Positions 21,801-27,551 of a stretch of 50,509 bases of DNA are shown one piece after another (positions within the stretch are counted from its first letter, which is position 1; each line of letters opens with the position of its first letter). The DNA is from a virus. The notes beneath the pieces are model-generated. The model was not told where the DNA came from and made no database searches. It worked only from the letters and a program-made list of their open reading frames with translations. The stretch lies in the IMG/VR virus record IMGVR_UViG_3300008107_000272, positions 1-50,509 of that record. One strand, given 5' to 3'. Both the position numbers and the translations under genes were made by a program.

Positions 21801-22174
21801 CCACTAAATCCACGAATACATCCAGTAAATGTGTTTGTGGTTATTCCAGTATATGTAATAATTTCATCATCTATTTTTAAAAGTCCATACTCTGATGGAA
21901 ATCCTTTGGTTGATGTAACGGTAACAATTCCAGCAGATGCTGAAACATTATCGGTTAATGTCGTTTGTCCGACAATAACTTCCGGAACAAGATTATCAAG
22001 TTTCAAATACTGATCTAAATTGTCAGCAAGATCTACATTTCCTCCCTGAAATTCCTCAGAAATATAGTACTGCTTAAAGAATTCAGTTGCTTTTGGAAAA
22101 TCAGAAACTAAAAATTCTGGAAGTTGACTATCAATAATTTTATTGATCTGTACTCTCTTCTCAAAATTCGACAT
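9839..22174 (-). CDS. Giant baseplate-associated structural protein with YHYH domain (gp7 position)
   Basis: 4111 aa and 12.3 kb, a quarter of the window. The N-terminus (MSNFEKRVQINKIIDSQLPE, FLVSDFPKATEFFKQYY; then GNFIKHARDFYQSKGTEEA about residues 195-215) is the conserved head of the large protein encoded after gp6 in cyanophages, at the place of T4 gp7. Residues about 1245-1335 contain a YHYH-type module (HSPIIGWAYDGNPIYGPYGY, then NGRFCKTPEFPNGVYAYF). The remainder is built of glycine-rich beta repeats of the form GGSGY..P.I.IS.G.G..A. It lies 3 nt downstream of gp6. The reading frame is open throughout. Length varies in this family, and this is a very long member. An adhesive or arm-like peripheral role is inferred. 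Confidence 0.82.
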   Translation of the reverse strand: MSNFEKRVQINKIIDSQLPEFLVSDFPKATEFFKQYYISEEFQGGNVDLADNLDQYLKLDNLVPEVIVGQTTLTDNVSASAGIVTVTSTKGFPSEYGLLKIDDEIITYTGITTNTFTGCIRGFSGVTGYNYLSSFDIDENSNKQSLVFEDTVSESHISGSVVKNLSVLFLQEFYKKLKYTFTPGLENLDFVSDLDVGNFIKHARDFYQSKGTEEAVKILFKVLYGVDAQVIDLEGRLIKPSSANYVRREVVTAKNISGDPLNLEGQTIFKSTDPNTNAAVSNVEIFTRDLETFYKLELFVGYDERDLIEGIFTVPGKTRILEDVSIGSPVISVDSTIGFPESGTLNLISDGNSIKYTSKSVNQFFGCTGINSIIPLGSEIRSDETIYGYENGDTSKRVDLRITGVISDFVEIDDSSLLDEGEEISVRNLGEIIENPANNEKNYKEVFANSWIYNTSTRYQVKSISGSTFTVYSNIDKSSLSVGDTIDILFGYSNNIAFSNATITDINTSLNQIILSGISGFTPDPLLEYDIRRKLKKSRSLNVDIVNGNDTYIANVLNVYTNSDDGYVASNSLPAYTINDELIESSLPSGTSTYLGNYNSTLQAYSSIKFPSSVKFIDGDQVVYTSSNSLKGLSSGSKYYVRLIASNEIRLYESKSLLTSSEYVFFEENLNPATHRFTLSKQESRSVSANKIMRKFPLNQVRTNPKEDVRRSIDTLSGGIGILVDGVEITNPESTDKIYYGPLKQFDVLNGGNNYDAINPPRIIISTGAGTTALVDPIISGTVKDIFVDPQDFDIEDVLSLSLTGGNGSGCALEPVIGERFREVQFDSRSLNVGGGIDLNDETITFLTPHNFYDGEPIIYNQNGNSAILTGAFQDITNTPTGALVSGDQYIAKFVNTRTIKLFNSSNDYFAGINTVGFSTSTTFGGIHKFRTLPKRTLRSVKVLNGGSGYTYRKLRVSSSGISTEYNFISYQNHGLSSGDIVNYSTSGSAIVGLSTVNSYFVDVIDSSTFKLINVGIGATLTDNIAKNKHVVLGSNGSGYQIFEYPPIVVSANVSYGSSFTGSFNFTPVVTGSIVGSYLYEGGTGYGSNILNLHKKPSITVKTGKNAQLNPIISNGRVLEVQVLSGGYDYYSIPEISVLGDGTGAIIKPVISNGSIVDAVVLNSGIGYDPKNTTIQVVPRGSGAIFDVRVRDLTVNDAQRYSEYAKTRNPKIFSSLSNNKEKNSLIYGIYGYSEDLATNYDDIGNSHSPIIGWAYDGNPIYGPYGYSKIDDIQSGVRIINSSYTLNSSSILDRPSSFPNGFFIEDYQYTANGDLDFHNGRFCKTPEFPNGVYAYFAGVTTSTTSNKLEPIYPYFVGNTFRSYLIEENSYLDQSFDFNNSNIIRNTYPYKINDQYAGYDFLVEPYEKFPQVSVVESINKGSVDDIEVVDGGSGYKIGDRVNFDESGTSGFGLRAEVSEIVGKNITNVETSLESYYPCVLIWDNDNVVSAYYGSGFNLRNNDTVLVGSISTSINNIFGSKKIGFSTVTVGLAKTMTSYTAPEGKVEDIIVSSNPKVSIGNSILVHSNLGDEIVRVLNYYDGGILRVKRYGTSGVAHPYGSELNILSDKITLPVKSTKFESQKNNLVYFNAKNSVGLGTTPGGAMSKTFTIGGTSQTVSIPYRSIYLPNHPFKTGQRLNFDKSNYPGVDSLIVGNNPSNLNTFQIPDASPSVYVINRGRDYIGLVTQVGLTTNTEGLFFYSDGSDNSEYSLETTFDQVTAQIDRVVTTVSVGQSHGLSEFDTIKLNVVPNTIVGLGTTAALSIKFSETGKKLIINSIGINSSQINTVNNTITISDHGYKTGDKLFYESAEVATGLTTGSYYVIKTGTNTFKLADTLYETKPGFENPVNIVGTGASIHNFGLVNPQINVVKNSTLKFNISDSSLRGYNFKIYSDKNFKSEFISSVDNNDFNVAGVGTIGFGTASLSIKYTQNVPSKLFYALEKSGYISTADNYFDNHSEINYINSEYNGTYSVFGISTSSFKISPTKVPTILKYAKDQVEKIEYATKSSTAINGSIGKVKIISEGFGFKKIPKFVDVTSTDGTDANLVAISTNIGKIKEVRFKTIGYEYPSDKTLNPQAFISPIVNLDNSDTIGEIEIVSGGTRYLNAPDLLLFNETTKTVVDSSSLVAVTPSGSIAEVNQIAPIYGLKTDPHKIIAINNSNGVGISSIITDNSGIATCTISTPILGFSSPLFKTGDEIFIEGIELIDNSTGTGYNSENYDYRFFKVDSYVNANPASITFSVVDEFGVGLSTNPGIAKTFQSGYATIINKIHYPVINVIKKRSRFLLNEKLFVDTGSGFFEEDLYVKVIRDEFIKVSGRYNLRPGYKIKGKSSGVLADVTSITTNKSRFKIGYSTRQNIGWSDDIGKISEDYQVTPDNDYYQNLSYTIKSPITWNEFSAPVNSIVHPAGLKNFADVGILSSTGPIGFAGTTTSLVVLDIVGEKRVDIINNFDNVVDYDTRTNPDRSKYLKIQNRKLTDYTECRTNRVIIHDDISNRFSSRGFEDPFVEIEEIDIADTHVRYVIQVVDPDTFETQISELVLQTTTLDSILFEKYTEYTKELLGYFSANVDSSGRKTLIFTPTNRFTRDHDIKVLKKTFGFESTGIGTENFGSINLIGSSVIGISSVGTTNNVRTIAQFSNTNFNGLFANIEIINTLTREVNYIDAALDFDGSNTYISEYYFDTTLQGYSASSIGIVTATYDSVSGIVSFRVRNDEDYTIDVRANIIGFANTSSGIGTYRFLVPGQPSGAERSARLESTIGVGTNSIRVGTFESDLISSSTSIIRVSCGSSSAIHQVSIVKGSEDIIVMPGPFAATNNVTGLGTFGATTNGSKFYLNFYPDISNNNTSIQGFNEVFYTYSDFENVPRTLNYGNSTQTVFLSAYDGINGTRANKVNFNLTHLGRPIYKKVFNPSDSTNVDFATGIFTIIDHMFNTGEELTYTAKSSFIGVGQSAMGIGSTANYLGIVTNRLPEKVYPIALTPDTFKLASQRSYASLGIGITFTDAGLGNAHELEMTKKLTKSVVSLDGIVQQPITFTPVSHKLQYNSGSISVGIATFNLSGISSIQPRDLIKIDNEYMKVIEVGFSTNVGGALLGPINGIIQSGAAATIPTISVVRASVGSTSTIHSDGANVQVYRGSFNIVGSEIWFVDPPKGNTRSRRDESNLPYVRAQYAGRTFLRSNYDTNILFDDISDQFTGIGKTYTMTVEGINTTGVTIGNGILFINGVFQTPTTINNSGNNYEFENDNVAGISSVVFTGITSTDGTYIKSDFDINQNQLPRGGLIVSLGSTPGLGYAPLLGAKVRANLNGSGSIVSITGISHTGPGQSISTASYNNQTGIVEITTSIDHNFVGGDRIKLVGLGFTCPSGAGIVSYFPSTGLDYSYDITGIVSARTFSANVGTSTLPHSYIGFGTVFPWYDLTEGSGYRDPVSIGVTDPNHTGTEASITAVVGAGGTLGFTINNGGSGYVEPYIRIPEPIYENLKVIGVSRAGIGSTTTTGSNLLLNVNIGPSPSTVGIGSTLFLVDSFQIARSGYAFQVGDVFKPVGLVTAKGLSEPISEFKLEVVETFQDYFSSWSFGEMNYIDSTASLQNGNRTRFPLIYNGQLLSFEIDQNNPLSSSINLDAVLLIFVNGVIQQPGYAYRFLGGTSFEFTEPPKSSDKVDIFFYLGQNGVDISIIDINETIKIGDDVFVQKHPFYPNTPIQDRDRTILDIIGSDIVETDNYVGFGVDENNYRPIEWIKQKRDKYIKGDIVYKSRDSIEPFIYPTAKIIGDINSSNSSIFVDNALFFNFEENNYGITINSVDGLIVQGSDPVSAAFTATVSVAGTISNITITNPGFGYSSSSIPVKISAPPTIGIGIGTTATALATISGGSVTSVTITNPGLGYTIQPQVISEIPSATTELITTIENFQGFSGIITGISTTTGTGGHPLALKINFRANASDANDLQPGYPLLVYNTTIGTGVTSVNSGNSSVVGIGTNFLDNVYIVNSKTNTGPNAEIICNVHTNSAILGISTTGSLTMPLGNISWGRLYNFGSRRNPISIGVTGLIVDSGLSSFPTIQRRTFGLRNSGGIRKFSNLP

Positions 22175-22177
22175 ATT

Positions 22178-24103
22178 TTATTTCCTCTCGATTTCTCCGT
22201 TAGAATAACTTGAAGTGTAATAATCTCTTGTAAAAGTAACCCCAGAGATTTCCTCTCCGGAGGCAATAACATCCTTAAGCATATTTATCTTGCTATTGGA
22301 AACGCTAAAATTTAGATACAAATCTTTCAATCCAACAATATCATTTGATTCTGGAAATGCTTGAACCTCGATAATTTCATTGTCAGCAATAGTAGAAGTA
22401 ATATTAATCGTATTAACTAATATTTCTCCCGTGCTGTAATCCACAGTTCCAATAGACTTTAAAACAACTTGGTTTTGTCCTCTATCCGTTTGGCGAATGA
22501 CTGCCAGAATACCTTTACCACTTCCATCAAGATTTCCACTTGCGTCCTTATTTGGAACATCTGTGAAATAAACAACATCATTAGAACCTTGTACGGTGAA
22601 ACCAGTACTCTTTATGTTATATCCCTGTGGATTGATATGAAAACGATTACCAAAACATAATTCATATTGTGCAAATTGATTCACAAGAGCTTTCATATCT
22701 CTTCTAATTTTAACCTTTGTAATATTAGAAGTAATCGCTGAGTCAACCCTATCAATTAATTGAAGTATTTTACTATACTTAAATCTTCCACCAAACCGGT
22801 TAATATCAATATTTTTAGAATAATCTGTTAATGAATTAGTAATTAATGTTTTTAATTCATCAACATTCGAAACTTGATTTGAGTTATAGTAAACTGAACT
22901 ATCAATCTCAATATAAAGAATTTTAAGATCAACTATTTTTTGATTAATACCAGAAATAGAATATTGCTTTAACTTTGATAGAATACTTTGTTTATCAAAA
23001 TCAGAAACATATGATCCATTTTTTGGTTTAATACTGATCTGAACCGTTCCAAACTGAGGAGGATTTAATTCTTCTCCACCAACAACTGCTACAGATTCTG
23101 TGTTTGGATAAACTGATTGTATAATCGCTTCATAATCTCTTGCAGTGACTGCTCTGTACTGTGCAGAATATAATCTTGGAGCAAAATATTTTACAGATGA
23201 AACTGGTTCAATATCTCCACCATTTCTAGCTCTATCAATAGTATTAACTGTAACACGTGTTGATGGAATAACTCTTATATTTGATGCATCAACAAAGTTA
23301 CCTTGAAAAGCAAATCCAGATGGTCCATTTCCATCTGTACCCTCTGTTACAATGTATCTTGCTGTGATTACTGCATTATTTTCAAGTTCTTTACCAAAAT
23401 AACCATCACCGAAAAGAAGTTCATACTTTTCATCCTGAACTTCTTGAATTAAATAAATTTCAGAATTCTTATTGATATTTAAAATATTATCAACTTTAAA
23501 ATATTCTCTTCCAAGACCACTATCATTAATACCTTTTACATATACAACAATTTTAGAGGTATCAATACCAGGATTCTCGAGAAGGAATCTTTGATCTTGT
23601 GACTTATCAACTGTCCACTGTTTTGTAAGATAAGTTCCCTGATAAACTAGAATTGGTGCAGAAGATGATCCAAATCTAGCAACACCATCCCTAACAGTCG
23701 TTGTGATATCTTCCGAAATTGAAAATCGATATGATGTGTCATTAAACGCTCCAACACACACCAGACCCGCTTGTAGAGTGAGGAAAGGACTTGTGGTATC
23801 AGTTTGCACATCAAAGGTAATAGATGCCCTAGCGGCGCTTCTGGAACGTGGTACGTACCCAATATTTCTTGCGAGAGAGACAACATTTTCTCTTAATACT
23901 GCAGAATCCAAAAAGGATTCATTCACGATCATATTAGAGTTAAATGCTGTAATATAAGTATTATATGCTAATGTATCAATCAGCACAGAAAAGTTTGATC
24001 CCTCAAAATCAAAATCCGTGAAATTTGAATTAGCACGGAGATAACTCTTGATTTGAGTTTTAATTTGATCGAAATCTAGATTCGTAAACTGTGTAAAAGG
24101 CAT
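22178..24103 (-). CDS. gp6: Baseplate wedge subunit gp6
   Basis: 641 aa, the usual length for gp6. The N-terminus MPFTQFTNLDFDQIKTQIKS, then NSNFTDFDFEGSNFSVLIDT and SLARNIGYVPRSRSAARAS, is diagnostic of T4-like gp6, which forms the baseplate inner ring. The central part contains the ARDYEAIIQSVYPNTESVAV segment shared with gpJ-like baseplate proteins. It begins 1 nt after the gp25 stop and is followed by the giant wedge protein, the expected 25-6-7 order. It is probably transcribed from the late promoter upstream of gp25. Confidence 0.93.
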   Translation of the reverse strand: MPFTQFTNLDFDQIKTQIKSYLRANSNFTDFDFEGSNFSVLIDTLAYNTYITAFNSNMIVNESFLDSAVLRENVVSLARNIGYVPRSRSAARASITFDVQTDTTSPFLTLQAGLVCVGAFNDTSYRFSISEDITTTVRDGVARFGSSSAPILVYQGTYLTKQWTVDKSQDQRFLLENPGIDTSKIVVYVKGINDSGLGREYFKVDNILNINKNSEIYLIQEVQDEKYELLFGDGYFGKELENNAVITARYIVTEGTDGNGPSGFAFQGNFVDASNIRVIPSTRVTVNTIDRARNGGDIEPVSSVKYFAPRLYSAQYRAVTARDYEAIIQSVYPNTESVAVVGGEELNPPQFGTVQISIKPKNGSYVSDFDKQSILSKLKQYSISGINQKIVDLKILYIEIDSSVYYNSNQVSNVDELKTLITNSLTDYSKNIDINRFGGRFKYSKILQLIDRVDSAITSNITKVKIRRDMKALVNQFAQYELCFGNRFHINPQGYNIKSTGFTVQGSNDVVYFTDVPNKDASGNLDGSGKGILAVIRQTDRGQNQVVLKSIGTVDYSTGEILVNTINITSTIADNEIIEVQAFPESNDIVGLKDLYLNFSVSNSKINMLKDVIASGEEISGVTFTRDYYTSSYSNGEIERK

Positions 24104-24104
24104 T

Positions 24105-24503
24105 TTATCTTGTTGCCTCTAATAAGAATGAAAATTGTTGTCTTAAAGTTTCTCCAATAATATCAAAAAAGACCATCACTTCAAATGAGTTTTCATCAGG
24201 TCTTGGTTCGACCTCGACCCGAACATTATTAACTCTTGGTTCAAAGTTCCCAATGGCAGTTATAATTTGATCTTCAATTGCAGATGCAGTACCATAATCA
24301 ACAAATTCAAATAGTGATCTGCGCACATTAGACCCAATATATGGATTAAAAAATCTCTCCGTTAAGTTAGTTTCCACTAAATTACGAACAGATCTTGAGA
24401 TTGCTCTCTCATTGGTTAAAACGGGTAGATCTTTTGTCACAGGATGTGGATCAAAAGAGAAACTAATATCTTTAAATCCTCTGGATATTCGTGTGACTGC
24501 CAT
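24105..24503 (-). CDS. gp25: Baseplate wedge subunit gp25 (GPW/gp25 family)
   Basis: 132 aa, standard family length. The residues DISFSFDPHPVTKDLPVLTN and the following VRNLVETNLTERFFNPYIGS are the GPW/gp25 signature of the lysozyme-like fold that joins sheath to baseplate in contractile tails. The C-terminus FEVMVFFDIIGETLRQQFSF is also typical. It is first in the wedge operon, immediately upstream of gp6. A late promoter motif lies 25 nt upstream of the ATG. Confidence 0.93.
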   Translation of the reverse strand: MAVTRISRGFKDISFSFDPHPVTKDLPVLTNERAISRSVRNLVETNLTERFFNPYIGSNVRRSLFEFVDYGTASAIEDQIITAIGNFEPRVNNVRVEVEPRPDENSFEVMVFFDIIGETLRQQFSFLLEATR

Positions 24504-24527
24504 TGAGAGATATAGATTTTCTCAGAT

Positions 24528-24535
24528 TATTTATT
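24528..24535 (-). promoter_or_regulatory. Late promoter-like motif (AATAAATA)
   Basis: Minus-strand AATAAATAAT, 25 nt before gp25. It differs from TATAAATA at the first base. The same variant recurs upstream of at least four other genes in this window. Confidence 0.55.
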
Positions 24536-24537
24536 CG

Positions 24538-24780
24538 TCATTTCCATGGAATTCCATAAGTTGGTTCAGTTCCATAGTTCCAATCATCATAATCTTCATC
24601 ATTACGAATCTTTTCGTGTAGTTCTTCTTGTTTTTTTAGATCATGCCTAGGCGCAACATCGTGCATGACTTCTTGAATCACTCTTTTTTTCTCCAAACCA
24701 TCATAATCACTTGCTAGTTTTGTGGTTCCCCACATCTGATACATGTAGTTTGAGTCTCTATCGACTGGTAAATTGGACAT
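24538..24780 (-). CDS. Conserved cyanophage protein upstream of gp25, unknown function
   Basis: 80 aa beginning MSNLPVDRDSNYMYQMWGTT and ending TEPTYGIPWK, strongly charged in the middle. It looks like the small protein encoded just upstream of gp25 in many cyanophage genomes, possibly a minor baseplate component. The start is supported by AGGAGC 7 nt upstream of the ATG. Confidence 0.7.
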   Translation of the reverse strand: MSNLPVDRDSNYMYQMWGTTKLASDYDGLEKKRVIQEVMHDVAPRHDLKKQEELHEKIRNDEDYDDWNYGTEPTYGIPWK

Positions 24781-24847
24781 TTTAGCTCCTGTTTTAATGA
24801 ATAAAACAGAACTTTTATAAAGGAGGTTGCTATCTCCTTATGTCTAT
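24781..24847 (-). terminator. Tandem hairpins between speD and the pre-gp25 gene
   Basis: On the minus strand the speD stop is followed by AAGGAG/CTCCTT (6-bp stem) with a short U-rich tail, and then by a second hairpin CTGTTTTA/TAAAACAG (8-bp stem). The first looks like a weak terminator. The second is adjacent to the AGGAG of the next gene and could control its translation. Confidence 0.5.
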
Positions 24848-25174
24848 TTAACGATCGACTTCTCGTAGAGAATATGAGTCTGAATTAAGGTATTTTAGGA
24901 TTTCTAGGGCGATTAAACGTGGATTTCCTTCACCACAAGTGTAGACATCAACTGCCAGACACCCATTTTCTGGCCAAGTGTGGCAAGAAACGTGACTTTC
25001 TGCAAGCGCAATCACGACTGTACATCCTTGTGGAAGAAAACAGTGTGAAAAAGTGTTTAAAATTGTCATTTTGGCACGATTTATGCCTTTGATCATTGCA
25101 TTTTGAAGCGATTCTACATCATTAATCGCTTCAAAATCAACATCGTACACCTCTAAGAGCAGGTGCTTGCCCAT
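24848..25174 (-). CDS. speD: S-adenosylmethionine decarboxylase proenzyme
   Basis: 108 aa from the ATG; a TTG five codons upstream is an alternative start. This is the small bacterial SpeD type, which decarboxylates S-adenosylmethionine to supply aminopropyl groups for spermidine. The self-processing Glu-Ser pair is at residues 59-60 (VIALAESH), followed by VSCHTWPE (62-69) and AVDVYTCGEGNP. The serine becomes the pyruvoyl cofactor, and all key residues are present. speD is a common host-derived gene in cyanomyoviruses. An AATAAATA motif lies 35 nt upstream, so expression may be late. It is not next to another polyamine gene here. Confidence 0.93.
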   Translation of the reverse strand: MGKHLLLEVYDVDFEAINDVESLQNAMIKGINRAKMTILNTFSHCFLPQGCTVVIALAESHVSCHTWPENGCLAVDVYTCGEGNPRLIALEILKYLNSDSYSLREVDR

Positions 25175-25208
25175 TGAATATTTTTTCAACTCAATTTCTT
25201 AAAAAATT

Positions 25209-25216
25209 TATTTATT
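25209..25216 (-). promoter_or_regulatory. Late promoter-like motif upstream of speD
   Basis: Minus-strand AATAAATAAA, 35 nt upstream of the speD ATG, at the very end of the preceding coding region. It is in an AT-rich stretch, so chance occurrence is possible. Confidence 0.35.
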
Positions 25217-25847
25217 TCTGATTCAAATCAGTAATTTCGTACATGTAATGGTCCGAAGTTTCCAATTTTCTCTTATTTTCAACAGAATAGGTGGTCATAT
25301 CAATTTCATATCCAGGATTTTTATCAATTCGATTAAAAGTCCAGGCATTATCATACCAGATAACACGATTATTAGGATATGCATAGTAATTTCCAGTTTC
25401 AACCTTGAATAAATGAGCACATTTATGCTCAGGAGTCTCTGAAAAATTCAAATCTGGAACCCCTTTGTTCTCCCAAGACCAATCAAGAGTAAACATATAC
25501 TCTCCAATTACCTTTTTGCCATCTGGACGAATCAATTGTGCCTGTAATCCTGCTAAACGAGCACGTTTTTGTACATCAACATATGGTGAAAAGCAGTCCC
25601 AATACATAATATCTTCAAGAGGTTCAATCTGGGCGTCTTCTTTCCAGCAAAAAGCGTGAAGAGGACGACGAGTCCAATTCACGCCATTTTCAAGAAATGC
25701 CTCAAATAGAGGAACTCTTTTTTCAATACTTGCGACACAATGAACGTCGCATTTGGTTACTTCACCATGTCCTTTCTTGTGATTGAACAGAAACTCATTA
25801 CGAATATAACAAGACCAATCTGGTAGACTATGGTTTAAGTATGCCAT
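25212..25847 (-). CDS. Conserved cyanophage protein, unknown function
   Basis: 211 aa starting MAYLNHSLPDWSCYIRNEFL. It is rich in Trp, Tyr and Cys, with segments WKEDAQIEPLEDIMYWDCFS and YPNNRVIWYDNAWTFN. The length and N-terminus match a protein carried by most T4-like cyanophages near speD, but I know of no assigned function. No transmembrane segment. Its ATG overlaps the stop of the upstream basic mini-protein (TAATG), so the two are translationally coupled. Confidence 0.8.
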   Translation of the reverse strand: MAYLNHSLPDWSCYIRNEFLFNHKKGHGEVTKCDVHCVASIEKRVPLFEAFLENGVNWTRRPLHAFCWKEDAQIEPLEDIMYWDCFSPYVDVQKRARLAGLQAQLIRPDGKKVIGEYMFTLDWSWENKGVPDLNFSETPEHKCAHLFKVETGNYYAYPNNRVIWYDNAWTFNRIDKNPGYEIDMTTYSVENKRKLETSDHYMYEITDLNQK

Positions 25848-26002
25848 TATCCTTTACCTTGTCCTCTATACTTTTTACGAGCGCCATTGCGAGAAGACGC
25901 TGCATACTTGGTTCCCATACCATCGCCTTGGCGAGACTTTTTGGGAGGACCCGGAATATAAGAAGTTCTTTTGTTCAGACCACCAGTGGATTTTGCAGCC
26001 AT
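25847..26002 (-). CDS. Very basic conserved mini-protein
   Basis: 51 aa: MAAKSTGGLNKRTSYIPGPP followed by a Lys/Arg/Gly-rich tail ending KYRGQGKG. The strong positive charge and PGPPKKSRQG stretch suggest nucleic-acid or virion binding, but this is inference. The stop overlaps the next start (TAATG). The 'KRTSYIPGPPKK' block looks like one shared by many cyanophages. Confidence 0.72.
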   Translation of the reverse strand: MAAKSTGGLNKRTSYIPGPPKKSRQGDGMGTKYAASSRNGARKKYRGQGKG

Positions 26003-26005
26003 TGT

Positions 26006-26170
26006 TTAATTCTCCAAATAAATTTCAGTTTCAAGTTCGCTTGGGTTTGGAGAACCTGTCTCATAAAACTGTTCCGACAGATTCTCCATAGTATCGAAGT
26101 ATTCTTCCTCTGTAAGATTTTGATAAATTTTTCGACCCTTACAGAGAATATTATACCGCTCTTGTGCCAT
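26006..26170 (-). CDS. Small conserved cyanophage protein, unknown function
   Basis: 54 aa, MAQERYNILCKGRKIYQNLT, then EEEYFDTMENLSEQFYETGS and PNPSELETEIYLEN. The pattern (EEYFDxMxxxxxxYYxTGSPxPSE) is shared by small cyanophage proteins. The start at 26170 was chosen because it lies 2 nt past the glycosyltransferase stop. No function is assigned. Confidence 0.75.
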   Translation of the reverse strand: MAQERYNILCKGRKIYQNLTEEEYFDTMENLSEQFYETGSPNPSELETEIYLEN

Positions 26171-26171
26171 T

Positions 26172-26927
26172 TTAGATGACTCTTGTTTTTTCGTGACCGA
26201 CGCGAATACGAGGATCGCACCAGATTTCAAAGCCAGCTTCTTTTGCATCCAAACAGAAGGATACATCTTCTCCACACATATCTTGAACCTCACCAGATTC
26301 AAAGACCTGCATCTTCGGTGCAAACCAAGGATACTTCATCTCTTGATGTTCGAATACACCATTCTTGATCAGAACCCAACCAAAACCAGTGTAATCGACG
26401 GTAAATGGTTTCCGACGCTTCTGAATACTTTCCAGAGTTTCGTGATTCATTACACCACCATTGCCTCTGAAATCATCTTCATCCAGCCAGTGTGCAACAG
26501 AAGTCGTCATACCATCTTCGGTACAATACCAACCAGCAGCAATATCTTGATCCATCAGAACCAGTTGCCAGAACTTTTCGGTATTGAAGACGATATCACT
26601 ATCAATCCACAGTTGCCAATCATAGTTCAGTTTACCGTCCCAAGGTTTTTGATCAGGACCACGCAGAACGTTTGCACCCAGACACTTACAACGTGCAAAG
26701 TTCACCATCGAACTATAATCTTGTGAGATCTGAATACTTGCACCTGCCTGAACGAGATCAAAACAAAGTTGTACAAAGTTTTTCAGATATGTATAGGAAA
26801 CACCACGTCCAGGAAGACAAAATACAATTGTCTTTCCCCGCACCATTTCCCTTGCCTTGTCGTAGTCCCATTCGGATTCTTTTGCGACTACTGGACTCTT
26901 TGCCTTTACAGTAAATCCTTTTGTCAT
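26172..26927 (-). CDS. GT-A-type glycosyltransferase
   Basis: 251 aa. Residues 30-50 (RGKTIVFCLPGRGVSYTYLK) form the first beta strand and loop of a nucleotide-sugar binding fold. The metal-binding DxD is at 109-111 in WQLWIDSDIVF. A distal GEDVSFCLDAKEAGFEIWCD segment matches the acceptor/catalytic motif of GT-A enzymes. Related proteins are common in cyanophages. A role in modifying phage DNA, virion or host surface is unproven. The ATG at 26927 was preferred over a TTG six codons upstream. A TATGAT-like -10 occurs about 30 nt upstream. Confidence 0.78.
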   Translation of the reverse strand: MTKGFTVKAKSPVVAKESEWDYDKAREMVRGKTIVFCLPGRGVSYTYLKNFVQLCFDLVQAGASIQISQDYSSMVNFARCKCLGANVLRGPDQKPWDGKLNYDWQLWIDSDIVFNTEKFWQLVLMDQDIAAGWYCTEDGMTTSVAHWLDEDDFRGNGGVMNHETLESIQKRRKPFTVDYTGFGWVLIKNGVFEHQEMKYPWFAPKMQVFESGEVQDMCGEDVSFCLDAKEAGFEIWCDPRIRVGHEKTRVI

Positions 26928-26974
26928 AACTTGATTAATTTTCAATCATATCATACAGTATTATGTAGTGATTG

Positions 26975-27133
26975 TCAATCAACTACTTCTTTATAATGAA
27001 GGTCCTCTGAACAATATTCTGTCTTCATAATTCCGACCATAATGTTCAGAGTACTCCAAGTCGTTTTGAATTCACTTTCATTTACTGAATGAAAGATACA
27101 TCTATCTTTTACATAGATATCATATTTTTTCAT
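26975..27133 (-). CDS. Small conserved cyanophage protein
   Basis: 52 aa: MKKYDIYVKDRCIFHSVNES, then EFKTTWSTLNIMVGIMKTEY and CSEDLHYKEVVD. It follows a pattern (Y.VY.KD.C.F..L.E.EF..TW..L..MVG.M.T) that recurs in cyanophage small proteins. It is translationally coupled (ATGA) to the AbrB-like gene upstream. No transmembrane segment; function unknown. Confidence 0.75.
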   Translation of the reverse strand: MKKYDIYVKDRCIFHSVNESEFKTTWSTLNIMVGIMKTEYCSEDLHYKEVVD

Positions 27134-27300
27134 TCTGTTTCTGAAAGTATAAGTTCACTTCCCTCTAAATTAAAGGTGATCTCTGTGTCTTCGTACCATG
27201 AAAGTTCGTTAACCATCCATTCTGGCAGTTTAATTGAATACTCACCAGTAATTGGATCAACCTCTACGGGGCGTTTTTCTTCTCCGGATTTTTTTCTCAT
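27130..27300 (-). CDS. AbrB/MazE-like swapped-hairpin protein
   Basis: 56 aa. After a charged start (MRKKSGEEKR), the segment VDPITGEYSIKLPEWMVNEL followed by SWYEDTEITFNLEGSELILS fits the SpoVT-AbrB fold: beta strand, 'ip..l...l.w..gd.v' turn, beta strands. Such domains bind DNA, either as antitoxins or transcription regulators. No toxin gene is adjacent. The 52-aa partner downstream is coupled by ATGA, so the pair may act together. This is the first gene to the left of the GC-rich island. Confidence 0.65.
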   Translation of the reverse strand: MRKKSGEEKRPVEVDPITGEYSIKLPEWMVNELSWYEDTEITFNLEGSELILSETE

Positions 27301-27551
27301 TCTTTGTGATATTTTTTATTTTTTTATATATCAACCTTATGAGAACTTTTTATTGGGGAAAAATTTTTTGATTTCGAGTGTATAAAAGAGCTCGCTTTCG
27401 TAACACTTTGTAGGTTAGGGTAGTTATGGGTTTTTATAATACCCCCCCATCACGCGCCACGCCATCACGTTAACGTTATACCATACCCTGCACCTGCACG
27501 AACCCACCCATAAGGGGGGGCACTGCTGCCCCCGTGTGCTAGGATGGAGGG
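27301..27551. other. Boundary spacer: AT-rich to GC-rich transition
   Basis: No gene is seen in these 251 bases. The left part (to about 27400) is very AT-rich, with a minus-strand TTGATATATAAAA just upstream of the AbrB-like gene. Around 27430-27450 a GGGT...ACCC hairpin surrounds TATAAT. The right part is GC-rich and ends in the terminator-like hairpin at 27516-27533. The base composition changes sharply here. Confidence 0.5.
27516..27533 (-). terminator. GC-rich hairpin closing the island
   Basis: Perfect GGGGGCA-loop-TGCCCCC (7-bp stem) about 20 nt downstream of the gene ending at 27552. There is no long U-tract, so it is a hairpin of the kind repeated in the island rather than a classical intrinsic terminator. 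Confidence 0.5.

Noticed and set aside
24105-24503. Endolysin (from the lysozyme-like name of gp25)
   Set aside because: GPW/gp25 proteins are structural baseplate parts. The gene order with gp6 supports that role.
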